This document shows positions 24,706-35,299 of a DNA stretch of 64,000 nucleotides, in pieces. The DNA is from Methylobacterium sp. Leaf123 (GTDB lineage: Bacteria > Pseudomonadota > Alphaproteobacteria > Rhizobiales > Beijerinckiaceae). The stretch covers positions 121,154-185,153 of the forward strand of contig NZ_LMNS01000003.1 of the NCBI RefSeq assembly GCF_001423405.1. The letters are read 5' to 3'. Positions within the stretch are counted from its first letter, which is position 1; every line of letters starts with the position of its first letter. The notes beneath the pieces were generated by a model. It ran no database searches, was not told where the DNA came from, and saw only the letters and a list, made by a program, of their open reading frames with translations. Position numbers and translations under genes: made by a program.

Positions 24706-27072
24706 TTGTCGGAAGTGGAGTCGGATGTCGTCGCCCGGGATACGGAGGCGACCGAGACCGAAGAGACCAGCCTTGCCACCGAGCGGGGTGTGCGCAGCGA
24801 ATCCGCCCGCGCCCGGACGGCCCGCGCCGCCCGCATCCTCGCGGCGGAGAAGGCCGCCGAGAAGCCGTCCGAGGCCGATGCCAAGGCGGAGAGCGATGCG
24901 GCCGAGGCCGCCCGCGAGCCGGTGCTGGAGGCCGGGCGATCGCTCCGCCACTCGCCCGAGCGGTTCGTGAACCGTGAACTGTCCTGGCTTCAGTTCAACC
25001 GTCGGGTTCTGGAGGAATCCTCCAACCCCAACCATCCCCTGCTGGAGCAGCTCCGCTTCCTCTCGATCTCGGCCAACAATCTGGACGAGTTCTTCATGGT
25101 GCGTGTCGCCGGCCTGCACGATCAGGTTCGCGCCGGCCTCGTCGTGCCCTCGCAGGACGGCCTGACCCCCTCCGAGCAGCTTGCCCGCATCGGCACGGAA
25201 GTCTCGCGGCTGGCGCTGGACCAGCAGGATCGCTGGCGCGCCCTGCGCGCGGAGCTGAACGGCAACGGCATCCATCTCGCGGAGCCGGCGGAGCTGTCGG
25301 CGGAGCACCTTGCCTGGCTCGACGACTACTTCCTCACCTACATCTTCCCGGTGCTAACGCCGCTCGCCATCGATCCGGCCCACCCCTTCCCGTTCATCCC
25401 CAATCTCGGCTTCACCGTCGCGCTGATGATGGTGCGGCCCCGTGACGGGCGCACCCTGCGCGCCTTGATCCGTCTGCCGTCGCTGCTCGACCGATTCGTG
25501 CGCCTGCCCGACGTGGCCGGCGACGGCACCGCCCGCTTCATCGCCATCGAGCAGGTGATCGCGAAATACGCGAGCCGGCTCTTCCCCGGCTACTCGCTGA
25601 AGGGGCAGGGCGCCTTCCGCGTCGTGCGCGACTCCGATCTCGAAATCGAGGAGGAGGCGGAGGACCTCGTCCTCCACTTCGAATCGGCGATCAAGCGCCG
25701 CCGCCGCGGCGTCGTCATCCGCCTGGAGGTCGAGGCGGGCATGACGGAGGAGCTGCGCGCCTTCGTTGCCGACGAATTGGAGATCGCCCCCGATTCGGTC
25801 TTCGTGGTCGAAGGGATGCTCGCGCTCAACGAGCTGTCGCAGATCGTCGGGATCGACCGGCCGGACCTCAAGTTCAAGCCCTACAACCCGCGCTTCCCCG
25901 AGCGCATCCGCGAATCGGGCGGCGACGTCTTCGCCGCGATCCGCCAGAAGGACTTCATCGTCCACCACCCCTACGAATCGTTCGACTCGGTGGTGCAGTT
26001 CCTGTCCCAGGCCGCCCGCGACCCGAACGTCGTAGCGATCAAGCAGACGCTCTACCGCACCTCGTCGAACTCGCCGATCGTCGCCGCGCTCGCGGAGGCG
26101 GCGGAGGCCGGCAAGTCGGTCACCGCGCTCGTCGAGCTGAAGGCCCGGTTCGACGAGGAGGCCAATATCCGCTGGGCGCGCAACCTCGAAAAGGCAGGCG
26201 CGCAGGTGGTGTTCGGCTTCGTCGAGCTGAAGACCCACGCCAAGCTGTCGATGGTGGTGCGCCGCGAGGGCGACCGCCTCGTCACCTACTGCCATGTCGG
26301 CACCGGCAATTATCATCCAATCACCGCGCGCATCTACACCGACCTGTCCTTCTTCACCGCCGACCCGGCCATCGCCCGGGACGTCTCGCGCATCTTCAAC
26401 TTCATCACCGGCTACGCCGAGCCGGCGGAGCTGGAGCGCATGGCGGTGTCGCCGCTCACTCTGAAGCCGCGCTTGCTTCAGCACATCGAGGAAGAGATCG
26501 CCCACGCCAAGGCCGGGCGTCCGGCGGCGATCTGGATCAAGTGCAACTCGCTGGTCGACAGCCAGATCATCGACGCGCTCTACGATGCCAGCCAGGAGGG
26601 CGTGCAGATCGATTGCATCGTGCGCGGCATCTGCTGCCTGCGCCCGGGCATTCCGGGCCTGTCCGATACGATCCGGGTCAAGTCGATCGTCGGGCGCTTC
26701 CTCGAGCACGAGCGCGTCTACGCCTTCGGCAACGGCGCCGGGCTGCCGCACCCGAAGGCCACCCTCTACATCTCCTCGGCCGACCTGATGCAGCGCAACC
26801 TCGACCGGCGGGTCGAATCCCTGCTGCCGATCACCAATCCGACTGTGCATCAGCAGGTGCTCGATCAGATCATGCTGGCAAACCTTCTCGACAACCGGCA
26901 GAGCTGGCGTGTACTGGCATCGGGTGCGAGTGAGCGGATCAGCCCTGCGGACGGGGAGGAACCGTTCAATGCGCACAAGTATTTCATGACGAATCCAAGC
27001 CTGTCCGGGCGCGGCAAGTCGTCGAAGAAGTCGAGCCCGCGGTCGCTCAGCCGTCGCGCCCAGCGGTCCTGA
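24706..27072 (+). CDS. ppk1: Polyphosphate kinase 1
   Basis: PPK1 (788 residues) reversibly makes polyphosphate from ATP. The N-terminal 80 residues are a charged Ala/Glu/Arg-rich extension before the conserved start [20 protein letters not shown]. The phospholipase-D-like catalytic halves carry HAK at residues 511-513, the expected phosphohistidine motif, and HPK at 682-684. [10 protein letters not shown] lies nearby. The TTG at 24706 is the likely start, behind AAGGGAG; no in-frame ATG precedes the conserved region closely. The enzyme is membrane-associated in other bacteria. ppx follows after a hairpin, and the Pho-box-like site lies upstream. Confidence 0.95.
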   Translation: MSEVESDVVARDTEATETEETSLATERGVRSESARARTARAARILAAEKAAEKPSEADAKAESDAAEAAREPVLEAGRSLRHSPERFVNRELSWLQFNRRVLEESSNPNHPLLEQLRFLSISANNLDEFFMVRVAGLHDQVRAGLVVPSQDGLTPSEQLARIGTEVSRLALDQQDRWRALRAELNGNGIHLAEPAELSAEHLAWLDDYFLTYIFPVLTPLAIDPAHPFPFIPNLGFTVALMMVRPRDGRTLRALIRLPSLLDRFVRLPDVAGDGTARFIAIEQVIAKYASRLFPGYSLKGQGAFRVVRDSDLEIEEEAEDLVLHFESAIKRRRRGVVIRLEVEAGMTEELRAFVADELEIAPDSVFVVEGMLALNELSQIVGIDRPDLKFKPYNPRFPERIRESGGDVFAAIRQKDFIVHHPYESFDSVVQFLSQAARDPNVVAIKQTLYRTSSNSPIVAALAEAAEAGKSVTALVELKARFDEEANIRWARNLEKAGAQVVFGFVELKTHAKLSMVVRREGDRLVTYCHVGTGNYHPITARIYTDLSFFTADPAIARDVSRIFNFITGYAEPAELERMAVSPLTLKPRLLQHIEEEIAHAKAGRPAAIWIKCNSLVDSQIIDALYDASQEGVQIDCIVRGICCLRPGIPGLSDTIRVKSIVGRFLEHERVYAFGNGAGLPHPKATLYISSADLMQRNLDRRVESLLPITNPTVHQQVLDQIMLANLLDNRQSWRVLASGASERISPADGEEPFNAHKYFMTNPSLSGRGKSSKKSSPRSLSRRAQRS

Positions 27073-27083
27073 CCACGGCCTGC

Positions 27084-27106
27084 ATCGGGCCGGTTTCCGG
27101 CCCGAT
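27084..27106 (+). terminator. Strong hairpin between ppk1 and ppx
   Basis: A perfect 10-bp stem (ATCGGGCCGG at 27084-27093, CCGGCCCGAT at 27097-27106) with a TTT loop begins 12 bases after the ppk stop. No T-run follows, so it may stabilise or partially terminate the ppk message. Confidence 0.5.
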
Positions 27107-27188
27107 ACTTATCGTAAGTGCTCGGCCTTACGGCCTGGCACCATCGTGAGCGCCCCGCGCCCGGGGTGCTTCCCTGAGAGGGGGCTGC

Positions 27189-28742
27189 ATGGGTCCGACA
27201 CGTCCTCACCTGACGCTCGCCCACTCCGCCGAACGGCCGGCCCCGGTTATGACTGGCATGACGTTCGAACCCGTCGCGATCATCGATATCGGCTCGAATT
27301 CGGTGCGACTCGTCGCCTATGACGGGCTCCAGCGGGCCTCGACGCCGCTCTACAATGAGAAGGTGCTGTGCGGCCTCGGCCGCAGCGTCTTCTCCACCGG
27401 GCGCCTCAACGAGGATTCCGTGCAGCGGGCGCTCACGGCGCTCCGCCGCTTCCGCGTCCTGTGCGACACGATGCGAGTCTCGCGCATCTTCGTGCTGGCG
27501 ACCGCCGCCGCGCGGGACGCGGCCAACGGCCCGGCCTTCCTGGACGCCGCCCGCGAGGCGCTGGGCCAGGAAATCCAGCTTCTCTCCGGCCGGCGCGAAG
27601 CGGAGCTGTCGGCGCTCGGCGTCGTCTCCGGTTTCTACGCGCCCGACGGCGTGGTCGGCGACCTCGGCGGCGGCTCCCTCGAACTCGTCGATGTCAACGG
27701 CACCACGGTCGGCCAGGGCGTGACCATGCCGCTCGGCGGGCTGGCGCTTCAGGACCTCTCCGAGGGCTCGCTCAAGAAGGCGCGCAAGATCGCCCGCGAG
27801 CATCTGAAGAAGGCCGAGCCGCAGCTCGACACCCTGCGCGGGCGCACCTTCTACGCGGTCGGCGGCACGTGGCGGGCCCTGGCCCGGCTGCATCAGGCCG
27901 CCCGCGATTATCCGCTCCACGTCATGCACGGCTACGCCGTGGAGCCGTCCGACGAACTGAGCTTCCTCGAAATGGTCGAGGCGAGCGACGCCGCGACCCT
28001 GCAGGAGGTCGAGACCATCTCCGAGGCGCGCCGGCCGCTGCTGGCCTTCGGCGCGGTGGTGCTCGAAGAGATCATCCGGGCAGGCCGTCCGCGCGAGATC
28101 GCGATTTCGGCCTTCGGCGTGCGCGAGGGCCTGCTGTTCGAGCAACTCGACCGCGAGACGCGTCTGACCGATCCGCTAATCGTCTCGGCGCAGGAGCTGA
28201 ACGTTCAGCGCGCCCGCTCGCCCGGCCACGGCGACGAGCTGCGCGACTGGACCGATCAGTTCATCACCAGCCTGGACGGCCCCGAGACCGCGGGCGAGCG
28301 CCGCCTGCGCCATGCCGCCTGCCTGCTCTCGGATATCGGCTGGCGGGCGCATCCCGATTACCGCGGCGAGCAGAGTCTCAACGTCATCGCCAACGCCGCC
28401 TTCGCCGGCATCGACCATCCCGGCCGTGCCTACCTCGCCCTGTCGGGCTATTTCCGCCACGAGGGCGTGGCGCCGGAAAAGGCGAGCCCGACCCTGCGGG
28501 CGCTCGCCGGCCCGCGCCTGTTCGACCGCGCCCGCCTCGTCGGGGCGCTCATGCGCGTCGCCTTCCCGGTCTCGGCCGGGATGGCGGGCCCGCTCAAGCG
28601 GATGCCGCTCTTGGTGGAAGACGGCAAGGTGGTGCTGCGCCTGCCCGCCGAATGGGCCGAACTCAACGGCGAACGCCTGCTCAGCCGCGTCCGCGGCCTG
28701 GGCCGTGTCGTCGGGCTCGACGGGCGGATCGAGGTCGCCTGA
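27189..28742 (+). CDS. ppx: Exopolyphosphatase (Ppx/GppA family)
   Basis: The 517-residue Ppx/GppA phosphatase degrades polyphosphate from its ends and in some members converts pppGpp. The actin-like ATPase fold shows PVAIIDIGSNSVRLVAYDGL (phosphate 1), VVGDLGGGSLELVDVNG (phosphate 2) and FYAVGGTWRALARLHQAARD. A C-terminal HD-like helical half follows (HAACLLSDIGWRAHPDYRGE). The ATG at 27189 has GAGAGGGGG before it; an ATG at 27249 is also in frame. Pairing with ppk1 is typical. Confidence 0.94.
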   Translation: MGPTRPHLTLAHSAERPAPVMTGMTFEPVAIIDIGSNSVRLVAYDGLQRASTPLYNEKVLCGLGRSVFSTGRLNEDSVQRALTALRRFRVLCDTMRVSRIFVLATAAARDAANGPAFLDAAREALGQEIQLLSGRREAELSALGVVSGFYAPDGVVGDLGGGSLELVDVNGTTVGQGVTMPLGGLALQDLSEGSLKKARKIAREHLKKAEPQLDTLRGRTFYAVGGTWRALARLHQAARDYPLHVMHGYAVEPSDELSFLEMVEASDAATLQEVETISEARRPLLAFGAVVLEEIIRAGRPREIAISAFGVREGLLFEQLDRETRLTDPLIVSAQELNVQRARSPGHGDELRDWTDQFITSLDGPETAGERRLRHAACLLSDIGWRAHPDYRGEQSLNVIANAAFAGIDHPGRAYLALSGYFRHEGVAPEKASPTLRALAGPRLFDRARLVGALMRVAFPVSAGMAGPLKRMPLLVEDGKVVLRLPAEWAELNGERLLSRVRGLGRVVGLDGRIEVA

Positions 28743-28781
28743 CCGCGTGCCTCACGGCCGAAACTGTTGCATGATGCTCGT

Positions 28782-29009
28782 ATGAGCGAACTGTTCGAAC
28801 AAGCCATCGAGCGCGTCCGCGCGCTTCCCCAGCGAACGCAGGATGATGTCGCCCGCTTGCTGCTGCGCCTCGCCGGCGATGAGGGGCCCGTCTATCCATT
28901 GACGCCGGAGGAGGATGCCGACCTCGCTATGGCCGACGAAGAGATCGCGCTCGGCAAACTTGCCTCGGACGAGCAGATGCGGACGCTGCGGGCGAAGCTC
29001 GGCCTGTGA
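28782..29009 (+). CDS. Antitoxin of a ParDE/RelBE-type pair
   Basis: The 75-residue acidic protein begins MSELFEQAIERVRALPQRTQ and ends KLASDEQMRTLRAKLGL. A helical N-terminal part and acidic middle (LTPEEDADLAMADEEIALGK) are usual in small antitoxins that wrap the toxin. Its stop overlaps the next GTG start by four bases, the classic toxin-antitoxin coupling. It lies 39 bases after ppx. The pair call depends mostly on the toxin. Confidence 0.78.
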   Translation: MSELFEQAIERVRALPQRTQDDVARLLLRLAGDEGPVYPLTPEEDADLAMADEEIALGKLASDEQMRTLRAKLGL

Positions 29010-29299
29010 AGGTCCGGTTCACGCTTGCCGCCTTGCGTCAGATCGAGCGCATTTTGGGGGAAGCGGAGGTTCACTCGCCGCACGGTGCCGCCGGTATGCG
29101 GACACGGTTCTCGGCGGTCATCGGCCTGCTGGAAGATTATCCGTTGGCCGGGCAAGCCACGAGTCGTAAGGGTGCGCGTCGCATCGTGCTGACACCCTAT
29201 CCCTACATTCTGTTTTATCGTGTCGTTGCCGACGAAATCATCGTGACGCGCATACGACATGGCGCCGGCCGCCCCCTCCTCGGTGAAGGATTGCCATAG
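29006..29299 (+). CDS. RelE/ParE-family toxin
   Basis: The 97-residue basic protein begins MKVRFTLAALRQIERILGEA. It has the family end YPYILFYRVVADEIIVTRIR followed by HGAGRP, which matches ParE/RelE toxins (ribosome-dependent mRNA cleavage or gyrase inhibition). The GTG start overlaps the antitoxin stop. Which of the two activities applies cannot be told from sequence. An orphan gene on the other strand is convergent with it. Confidence 0.85.
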   Translation: MKVRFTLAALRQIERILGEAEVHSPHGAAGMRTRFSAVIGLLEDYPLAGQATSRKGARRIVLTPYPYILFYRVVADEIIVTRIRHGAGRPLLGEGLP

Positions 29300-29350
29300 G
29301 GTTTGTCACGAGGCTGGTACGCTCGCCTCCGTTGCTGCGTGACGAACCGT

Positions 29351-29650
29351 TCAGCCCGACAGCCGCGTGTGGGCGACCGCGATCTCACGCTCGGCGTCGG
29401 CCATCAGATAGGCGATGCGCGGCCCGTCGAGATTGGCGTCGGTGAGGCGCTGGCGTAGGTCGGCCTCGTACTGCTTCTCCTCGACACGCCGCGGCGGCGG
29501 CAGAAGGCGCAACAGCATCGGGCTGGCAATCTCGCTGCGGACGAGGCCGCGATGGTTGGCCAGCCGCCGCAGGCTGCTGGCGAGGTCGTCGAGCTTCGAT
29601 TCCGGCAGATACTGGCGAGCGGATGTGCGAGCTCTGGCGACCTGAGACAT
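29351..29650 (-). CDS. Hypothetical protein between two toxin-antitoxin pairs, 99 residues
   Basis: I do not recognise this protein. It begins MSQVARARTSARQYLPESKL, is predicted mostly helical and rich in Arg and Leu, and includes LRRLANHRGLVRSEIASPML. There is no signal or membrane segment. The ATG at 29650 has AAAGG upstream on its strand; the frame is open for a further 106 codons upstream but that part is low-complexity. It sits between two toxin-antitoxin pairs, suggesting an accessory origin. Confidence 0.55.
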   Translation of the reverse strand: MSQVARARTSARQYLPESKLDDLASSLRRLANHRGLVRSEIASPMLLRLLPPPRRVEEKQYEADLRQRLTDANLDGPRIAYLMADAEREIAVAHTRLSG

Positions 29651-30114
29651 GGTGCGACCTTTCGGCGACAATCTGCGATAAATCGCCCGCGATCGGTTCG
29701 CTTTCCCTTGAGAAAGACCGTTAACGCTTCGCTCGCCGGTCTCCCAGCCCCGGGCCGGACGAATGCCGGCCTGGGGCGGGGGGAATTCGGGTAGGTGGGC
29801 CTTGCGCCGAGATCGCGGTTCCTGTTCCCCGCGCTCCCGACGCACCTGCAGCCGCTCGGCCCACTGAGCGTCACAGGAACGGCGCAGAGAACTGGTCCGC
29901 ACCGCCCCGTCACTGCCGGCCCCGCCACCACGCAAGCCTGAGAGGGCTCGCGAAACCATCAGGCGCATCGGCCGCGGGGAGGGCCGATGTAGAGGCCCGC
30001 GCCGCCAACGGCAACCGCGCCGTGATGCCGCGACGCTTTCGCTTCACGGCAAGGGGCCTGCGTCGAGTGGATCAGCGCGTTGAAACGCTGGAGGGACCTG
30101 CTACCCTCGACCGT
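29651..30114. other. Long spacer in the toxin-antitoxin island
   Basis: These 464 bases between the orphan gene and the second antitoxin hold no gene I can support. Frames crossing it on the minus strand are Arg-rich and unlike known proteins. The promoters of the orphan gene and of the second toxin-antitoxin pair must lie here. No attachment site or transposon end was seen. Confidence 0.4.
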
Positions 30115-30411
30115 ATGAAGGGACGGTCCAATCCAACCGGTCCGGGGACTGCCTCGGGTCGCACGTGGCGGCTGGTGGATGCCAGGGCCCGCTTCGGCGA
30201 GCTCGTCCGGCGCGTGCGAAGCGAGGGACCGCAATACGTGACGGTTCGAGGAGACGAGGAGGTCGTCGTCATCCCCGCGGAAGAGTTCCGGCGCCTGAAG
30301 GGCGAGGCGACGGGGGCGGCTCTGGTCGCTGCCTTTCAGGCCTCGCCGTACCAAGACATCGAGATCGAGCCTGAGCGCTATCCGATGCCCGTGCGCGACC
30401 CGGCGTTGTGA
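30115..30411 (+). CDS. Phd/YefM-type antitoxin
   Basis: The 98-residue protein has a Phd/YefM fold: WRLVDARARFGELVRRVRSE followed by GPQYVTVRGDEEVVVIPAEE and FRRLKG. The C-terminal tail (EIEPERYPMPVRDPAL) is the likely toxin-binding part. Such antitoxins also repress their own promoter. The ATG at 30115 is chosen over a more distant in-frame ATG at 30022, because the family begins at about this point. The stop overlaps the toxin start by four bases (GTGA). Confidence 0.85.
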   Translation: MKGRSNPTGPGTASGRTWRLVDARARFGELVRRVRSEGPQYVTVRGDEEVVVIPAEEFRRLKGEATGAALVAAFQASPYQDIEIEPERYPMPVRDPAL

Positions 30412-30848
30412 CGGGTTGGCTCCTCGATACGAACGTTCTCTCTGAACTGCGCCGGCCGCGGCCGGAGCCCAAGGTCCTCGCCTTCGTCAGCGCTCAGCCG
30501 CTCGCCAGCCTGTATGTCAGCACCGTAAGCTTGGCGGAAATCCGGTTCGGCATCGAGCGTCTTGGCGACGAAGCGAAGCGAGCGGCCCTTCGCGATTGGC
30601 TCGACACAGGCATCCGCCCGATGTTCGAGGGGCGCGTTCTGCCCGTCACCGAAGATGTCATGCTGCGATGGCGGATCCTCGTCGAGGAGGGGCGACGGGT
30701 TCGCCATACCTTCTCGCAGCCCGATCTCATCATCGCTGCGACAGCGCTTCAGAACGGGTGCACGGTCGTGACCCGCAATCTCGACGATTATCGGAAGACC
30801 GGGGTCGCTCTGGTCGATCCCTGGGCCGGGGACATGGTCCCCGGCTGA
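30408..30848 (+). CDS. vapC: VapC-type PIN-domain ribonuclease toxin
   Basis: The 146-residue PIN-domain toxin begins MTGWLLDTNVLSELRRPRPE with the first catalytic Asp. Further acidic residues lie in LAEIRFGIERL and FSQPDLIIAATALQNGCTVV, with TRNLDDY as the last conserved acidic site. It is predicted to be an Mg-dependent RNase that cuts tRNA or rRNA. The GTG start overlaps the antitoxin stop. Pairing of VapC with a Phd-type antitoxin is common. Confidence 0.92.
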   Translation: MTGWLLDTNVLSELRRPRPEPKVLAFVSAQPLASLYVSTVSLAEIRFGIERLGDEAKRAALRDWLDTGIRPMFEGRVLPVTEDVMLRWRILVEEGRRVRHTFSQPDLIIAATALQNGCTVVTRNLDDYRKTGVALVDPWAGDMVPG

Positions 30849-30887
30849 GATGTGATGGGCTGCTGTCTAAGGCAGCCGAAGTGCCGC

Positions 30888-32530
<1,643 letters not shown>

Positions 32531-34513
32531 ATGAAGAAGAACAAGGTCATCACGGCCGAGGAAGCGATCGCACTGATTCGCGAGAACGACGTCCTCACCA
32601 CGACCGGCTTCGTCCAGAGCTGCATTCCGGAGGCGCTGCACGCGGCGTTGGAGAAGCGCTTCGTCGAAACCGGTTCGCCGCGTGGCCTCACCCTGATCAT
32701 GACCGCGGGCGCGGGTGACAGCAAAGGGCTGGGCACCGGTCGCCTGCATCACGACGGGCTTCTCTCCCGCGTCATCGCCGCCAATTTCGGGCGTATGCCG
32801 AAGGTCGCGCAGGCCGCGCAGGCCAACCTGATCCGTGGCTACAACCTGCCCCAGGGCGTGATCTCCCAGCTCTACCGCGCCTGTGCCGCCGGCCAGCCGG
32901 GCCTGTTCTCGAAGGTCGGGCTGAAGACCTATGTCGATCCGCGCCACGGCGGGGCCAAGGTCAACGACCTGACCACCGAGGACATCGTCAAGCTCGTCGA
33001 GGTCGATGGCGAGGAGTGGCTGTTCTACACCGCCACCAAGATCGACGTGGCCTTCATCCGCGCCACCTCCGCCGACCCGTCGGGCAACCTCTCCTTCGAA
33101 AAGGAAGCGTTGACCCTCGATTGCCTCGCCCAGGCCATGGCCGCGCGCAACAATGGCGGCATCGTCATCGCCCAGGTCGAGCGCATCGTCGATGACGGCT
33201 ACCTGCTGCCCAAGGATGTGCGCGTCCCCGGCATCCTCGTGGATTGCGTCGTCGTGGCCGAGCCCGAGATGCACCGCATGAATTACGGCGTGATGTACGA
33301 CGCCGCGCTCGCGGGCGAGATCCGGGTGCCCGTCACCGGCATCAAGCGGATGCCGCTCAACGAGCGCAAGATCATCGCGCGCCGCGCCGCCTTCGAGCTG
33401 CCGCCCAACGGCGTGGTCAATCTCGGCGTCGGTGCGCCCGAGGGCATCTCCTCCGTCGCCAACGAGGAGAAGATCACCCCCTACATCACCCTGACGACGG
33501 AAGCGGGCGCCGTCGGCGGTGTGCTGGCCTCCGGATCGAGCTTCGGCGCGGCGACGAATGCCGATTGCATCATCGACCAGAACCAGATGTTCGACTTCTA
33601 CGACGGCGGCGGCCTCGACATGACCTGCCTCGGCATGGCCGAGTGCGACGGCGCCGGCAACGTCAACACCTCGAAGTTCGGGGGCAAGCTCAACGGCTGC
33701 GGCGGCTTCATCAACATCTCGCAGAACGCCCGCTCGGTCGTCTTCGCCGGCACCTTCACCGCGGGCGGCCTGGAGATCGCGGTGCAGGACGGTCAGGTGA
33801 AGATCGTCACCGAGGGCCGCGCCCGCAAATTCGTGACGGAGGTGCAGCAGAACACCTTCTCCGGCCCCTACGCGGTCGAGCGCTCGCAGCCGGTGATCTA
33901 CGTCACCGAGCGCTGCGTCTTCCAACTGACGAAGGAAGGGCTCGAACTGATCGAGGTGGCGCCGGGCATCGATATCGAGCGCGACATCCTCGCCCACATG
34001 GATTTCTCTCCCATCGTACGCAATCCGGTGCCGATGGACGCGCGCATCTTCCGCGAGGAGCCGATGGAGCTGATCTCGGATCTGCTCAACCTCGACCTGA
34101 AGTCGCGTGTCAGCCTGGATGCCGAGCGCAACATCCTCTTCATCAACTTGGAAGGCTGGTACTGCCGGGTGAAGAGCGACATGGACGAATTGCGCATGAC
34201 CATCGTCGAGGCCTGCCGCAAGGCCGGCCAGCGGGTCAACGCCGTCATCAATCACGACGGCTTCCGGCTCAACGAGAACCTCTACGACGACTATGCCGGG
34301 ATGATCCAATATCTCCAGGCGAACTACTACGCGACGACGACCCGCTACGCGACCAGCGCCTTCCTGCGCCTGAAGATGGAGGAGGCGCTGACCAAGCGCG
34401 GCGTCGCCCCCCACGTCTTCGAGCGCAAGGAAGAGGCTCAGGCCTTCCTCGGCACGACCGAGGACAAGAAGGCCCGCAAGATGATCTCCCCGGCGGTGGC
34501 CTCGGCGGCGTAG
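32531..34513 (+). CDS. Fused acyl-CoA:carboxylate CoA-transferase with C-terminal SpoIIAA/STAS-like domain
   Basis: The 660-residue protein joins the alpha and beta CoA-transferase halves (residues about 1-510), as in propionate CoA-transferases and fused acetoacetyl-CoA transferases. The catalytic Glu is expected at residue 324 in LTTEAGAVGGVLASGSSFGA. The N-terminal half has TTTGFVQSCIPEALHAALEK. Family enzymes are about 520 residues. Here about 145 extra residues follow (LLNLDLKSRVSLDAERNILF and on to FERKEEAQAFLG), with the beta-alpha pattern of SpoIIAA/STAS-like domains. Likely roles are short-chain acyl-CoA or 3-ketoacid activation. The ATG at 32531 aligns with the family start. Confidence 0.88.
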   Translation: MKKNKVITAEEAIALIRENDVLTTTGFVQSCIPEALHAALEKRFVETGSPRGLTLIMTAGAGDSKGLGTGRLHHDGLLSRVIAANFGRMPKVAQAAQANLIRGYNLPQGVISQLYRACAAGQPGLFSKVGLKTYVDPRHGGAKVNDLTTEDIVKLVEVDGEEWLFYTATKIDVAFIRATSADPSGNLSFEKEALTLDCLAQAMAARNNGGIVIAQVERIVDDGYLLPKDVRVPGILVDCVVVAEPEMHRMNYGVMYDAALAGEIRVPVTGIKRMPLNERKIIARRAAFELPPNGVVNLGVGAPEGISSVANEEKITPYITLTTEAGAVGGVLASGSSFGAATNADCIIDQNQMFDFYDGGGLDMTCLGMAECDGAGNVNTSKFGGKLNGCGGFINISQNARSVVFAGTFTAGGLEIAVQDGQVKIVTEGRARKFVTEVQQNTFSGPYAVERSQPVIYVTERCVFQLTKEGLELIEVAPGIDIERDILAHMDFSPIVRNPVPMDARIFREEPMELISDLLNLDLKSRVSLDAERNILFINLEGWYCRVKSDMDELRMTIVEACRKAGQRVNAVINHDGFRLNENLYDDYAGMIQYLQANYYATTTRYATSAFLRLKMEEALTKRGVAPHVFERKEEAQAFLGTTEDKKARKMISPAVASAA

Positions 34514-34528
34514 CGGGAGCCGGTCGGG

Positions 34529-34954
34529 CTAGCGCCGTTCGGGCGGGACGGAACCCGGTTCCGTTTCCGCCTGAAGCGCCCGTGCCCGCCACGCGGTGAG
34601 CAGCGCCGCTAGATCATCGGGATCGAGCCCGAACGTGTCCGGAAAGGCCGCGTTGCGGCCGGTGAGTGTGCGGTTCAGGTTGGCGAGCCGCGTGTTGCGG
34701 ACCGTTGCATCGTCGAACACCGTCAGGCGTGTCGATGAACCTGCGACGGTGGCCGTCGTGAAACCGTCGGCGTCGGCCCATGACAGACGTTTGACCCACC
34801 ACGTGTCCCGAAGCGCAAAGCCACTGTCATCGAGCCGGAGCGAGATTCCCCGGATGGCGGCAAAAAGCATCAGGGGGGTGCCGCAGAGAGACCCGATGAG
34901 GCCCGGCCATACCAGGATCTGCATCACCAGCGGGGGCTGCTCGGCCAGCATCAT
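34529..34954 (-). CDS. Small protein with an N-terminal hydrophobic segment and PH-like domain
   Basis: The 141-residue protein begins MMLAEQPPLVMQILVWPGLI and has one membrane-like segment (GLIGSLCGTPLMLFAAIRGI). A bacterial PH-like domain seems to follow (SLRLDDSGFALRDTWWVKRL, then SWADADGFTTAT). It is probably anchored in the inner membrane with a small cytosolic domain. It is convergent with the CoA-transferase, whose stop lies 15 bases away. Function unknown; the PH-like call is by pattern only. Confidence 0.6.
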   Translation of the reverse strand: MMLAEQPPLVMQILVWPGLIGSLCGTPLMLFAAIRGISLRLDDSGFALRDTWWVKRLSWADADGFTTATVAGSSTRLTVFDDATVRNTRLANLNRTLTGRNAAFPDTFGLDPDDLAALLTAWRARALQAETEPGSVPPERR

Positions 34955-35299
34955 CTGAAGCCCGACACCGCCGAAGGCGGCCGTGCCGGCCGATCCGAGG
35001 GGCGGCCCCCGATGACCGCCCAGGCTTCACGCCGCAGGTAGGTGAAGGGAGGGAGGCCATCGCCCGTCTCCGTGGAGCGAAGGCCGAGGCTTCCACGGCG
35101 CGACCCGCGTGTATTCTGATGAAAAACGCGCCAGTTCACCAAAAACCGAGCGAAAAGATGAGATTCTAAAGGTGCCGGCCCGATGCGATGGGGATGAAAG
35201 AGCCTCTCGGTAGTCAACCTCGACGCGGTGATAACATTTCTTAAGCGGGTTGCGGAAAGCATTCGGCGTCTTCGAATTCGACGCAGGTATCTCGTGACA
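34955..35299. other. Divergent spacer before the chemoreceptor gene
   Basis: These 345 bases contain an AT-rich part (35110-35300) that probably carries the chemoreceptor promoter. An alternative GTG start for the chemoreceptor lies at 35228. The left half is GC-rich and holds no frame I can support. No RNA gene was seen. Confidence 0.4.
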
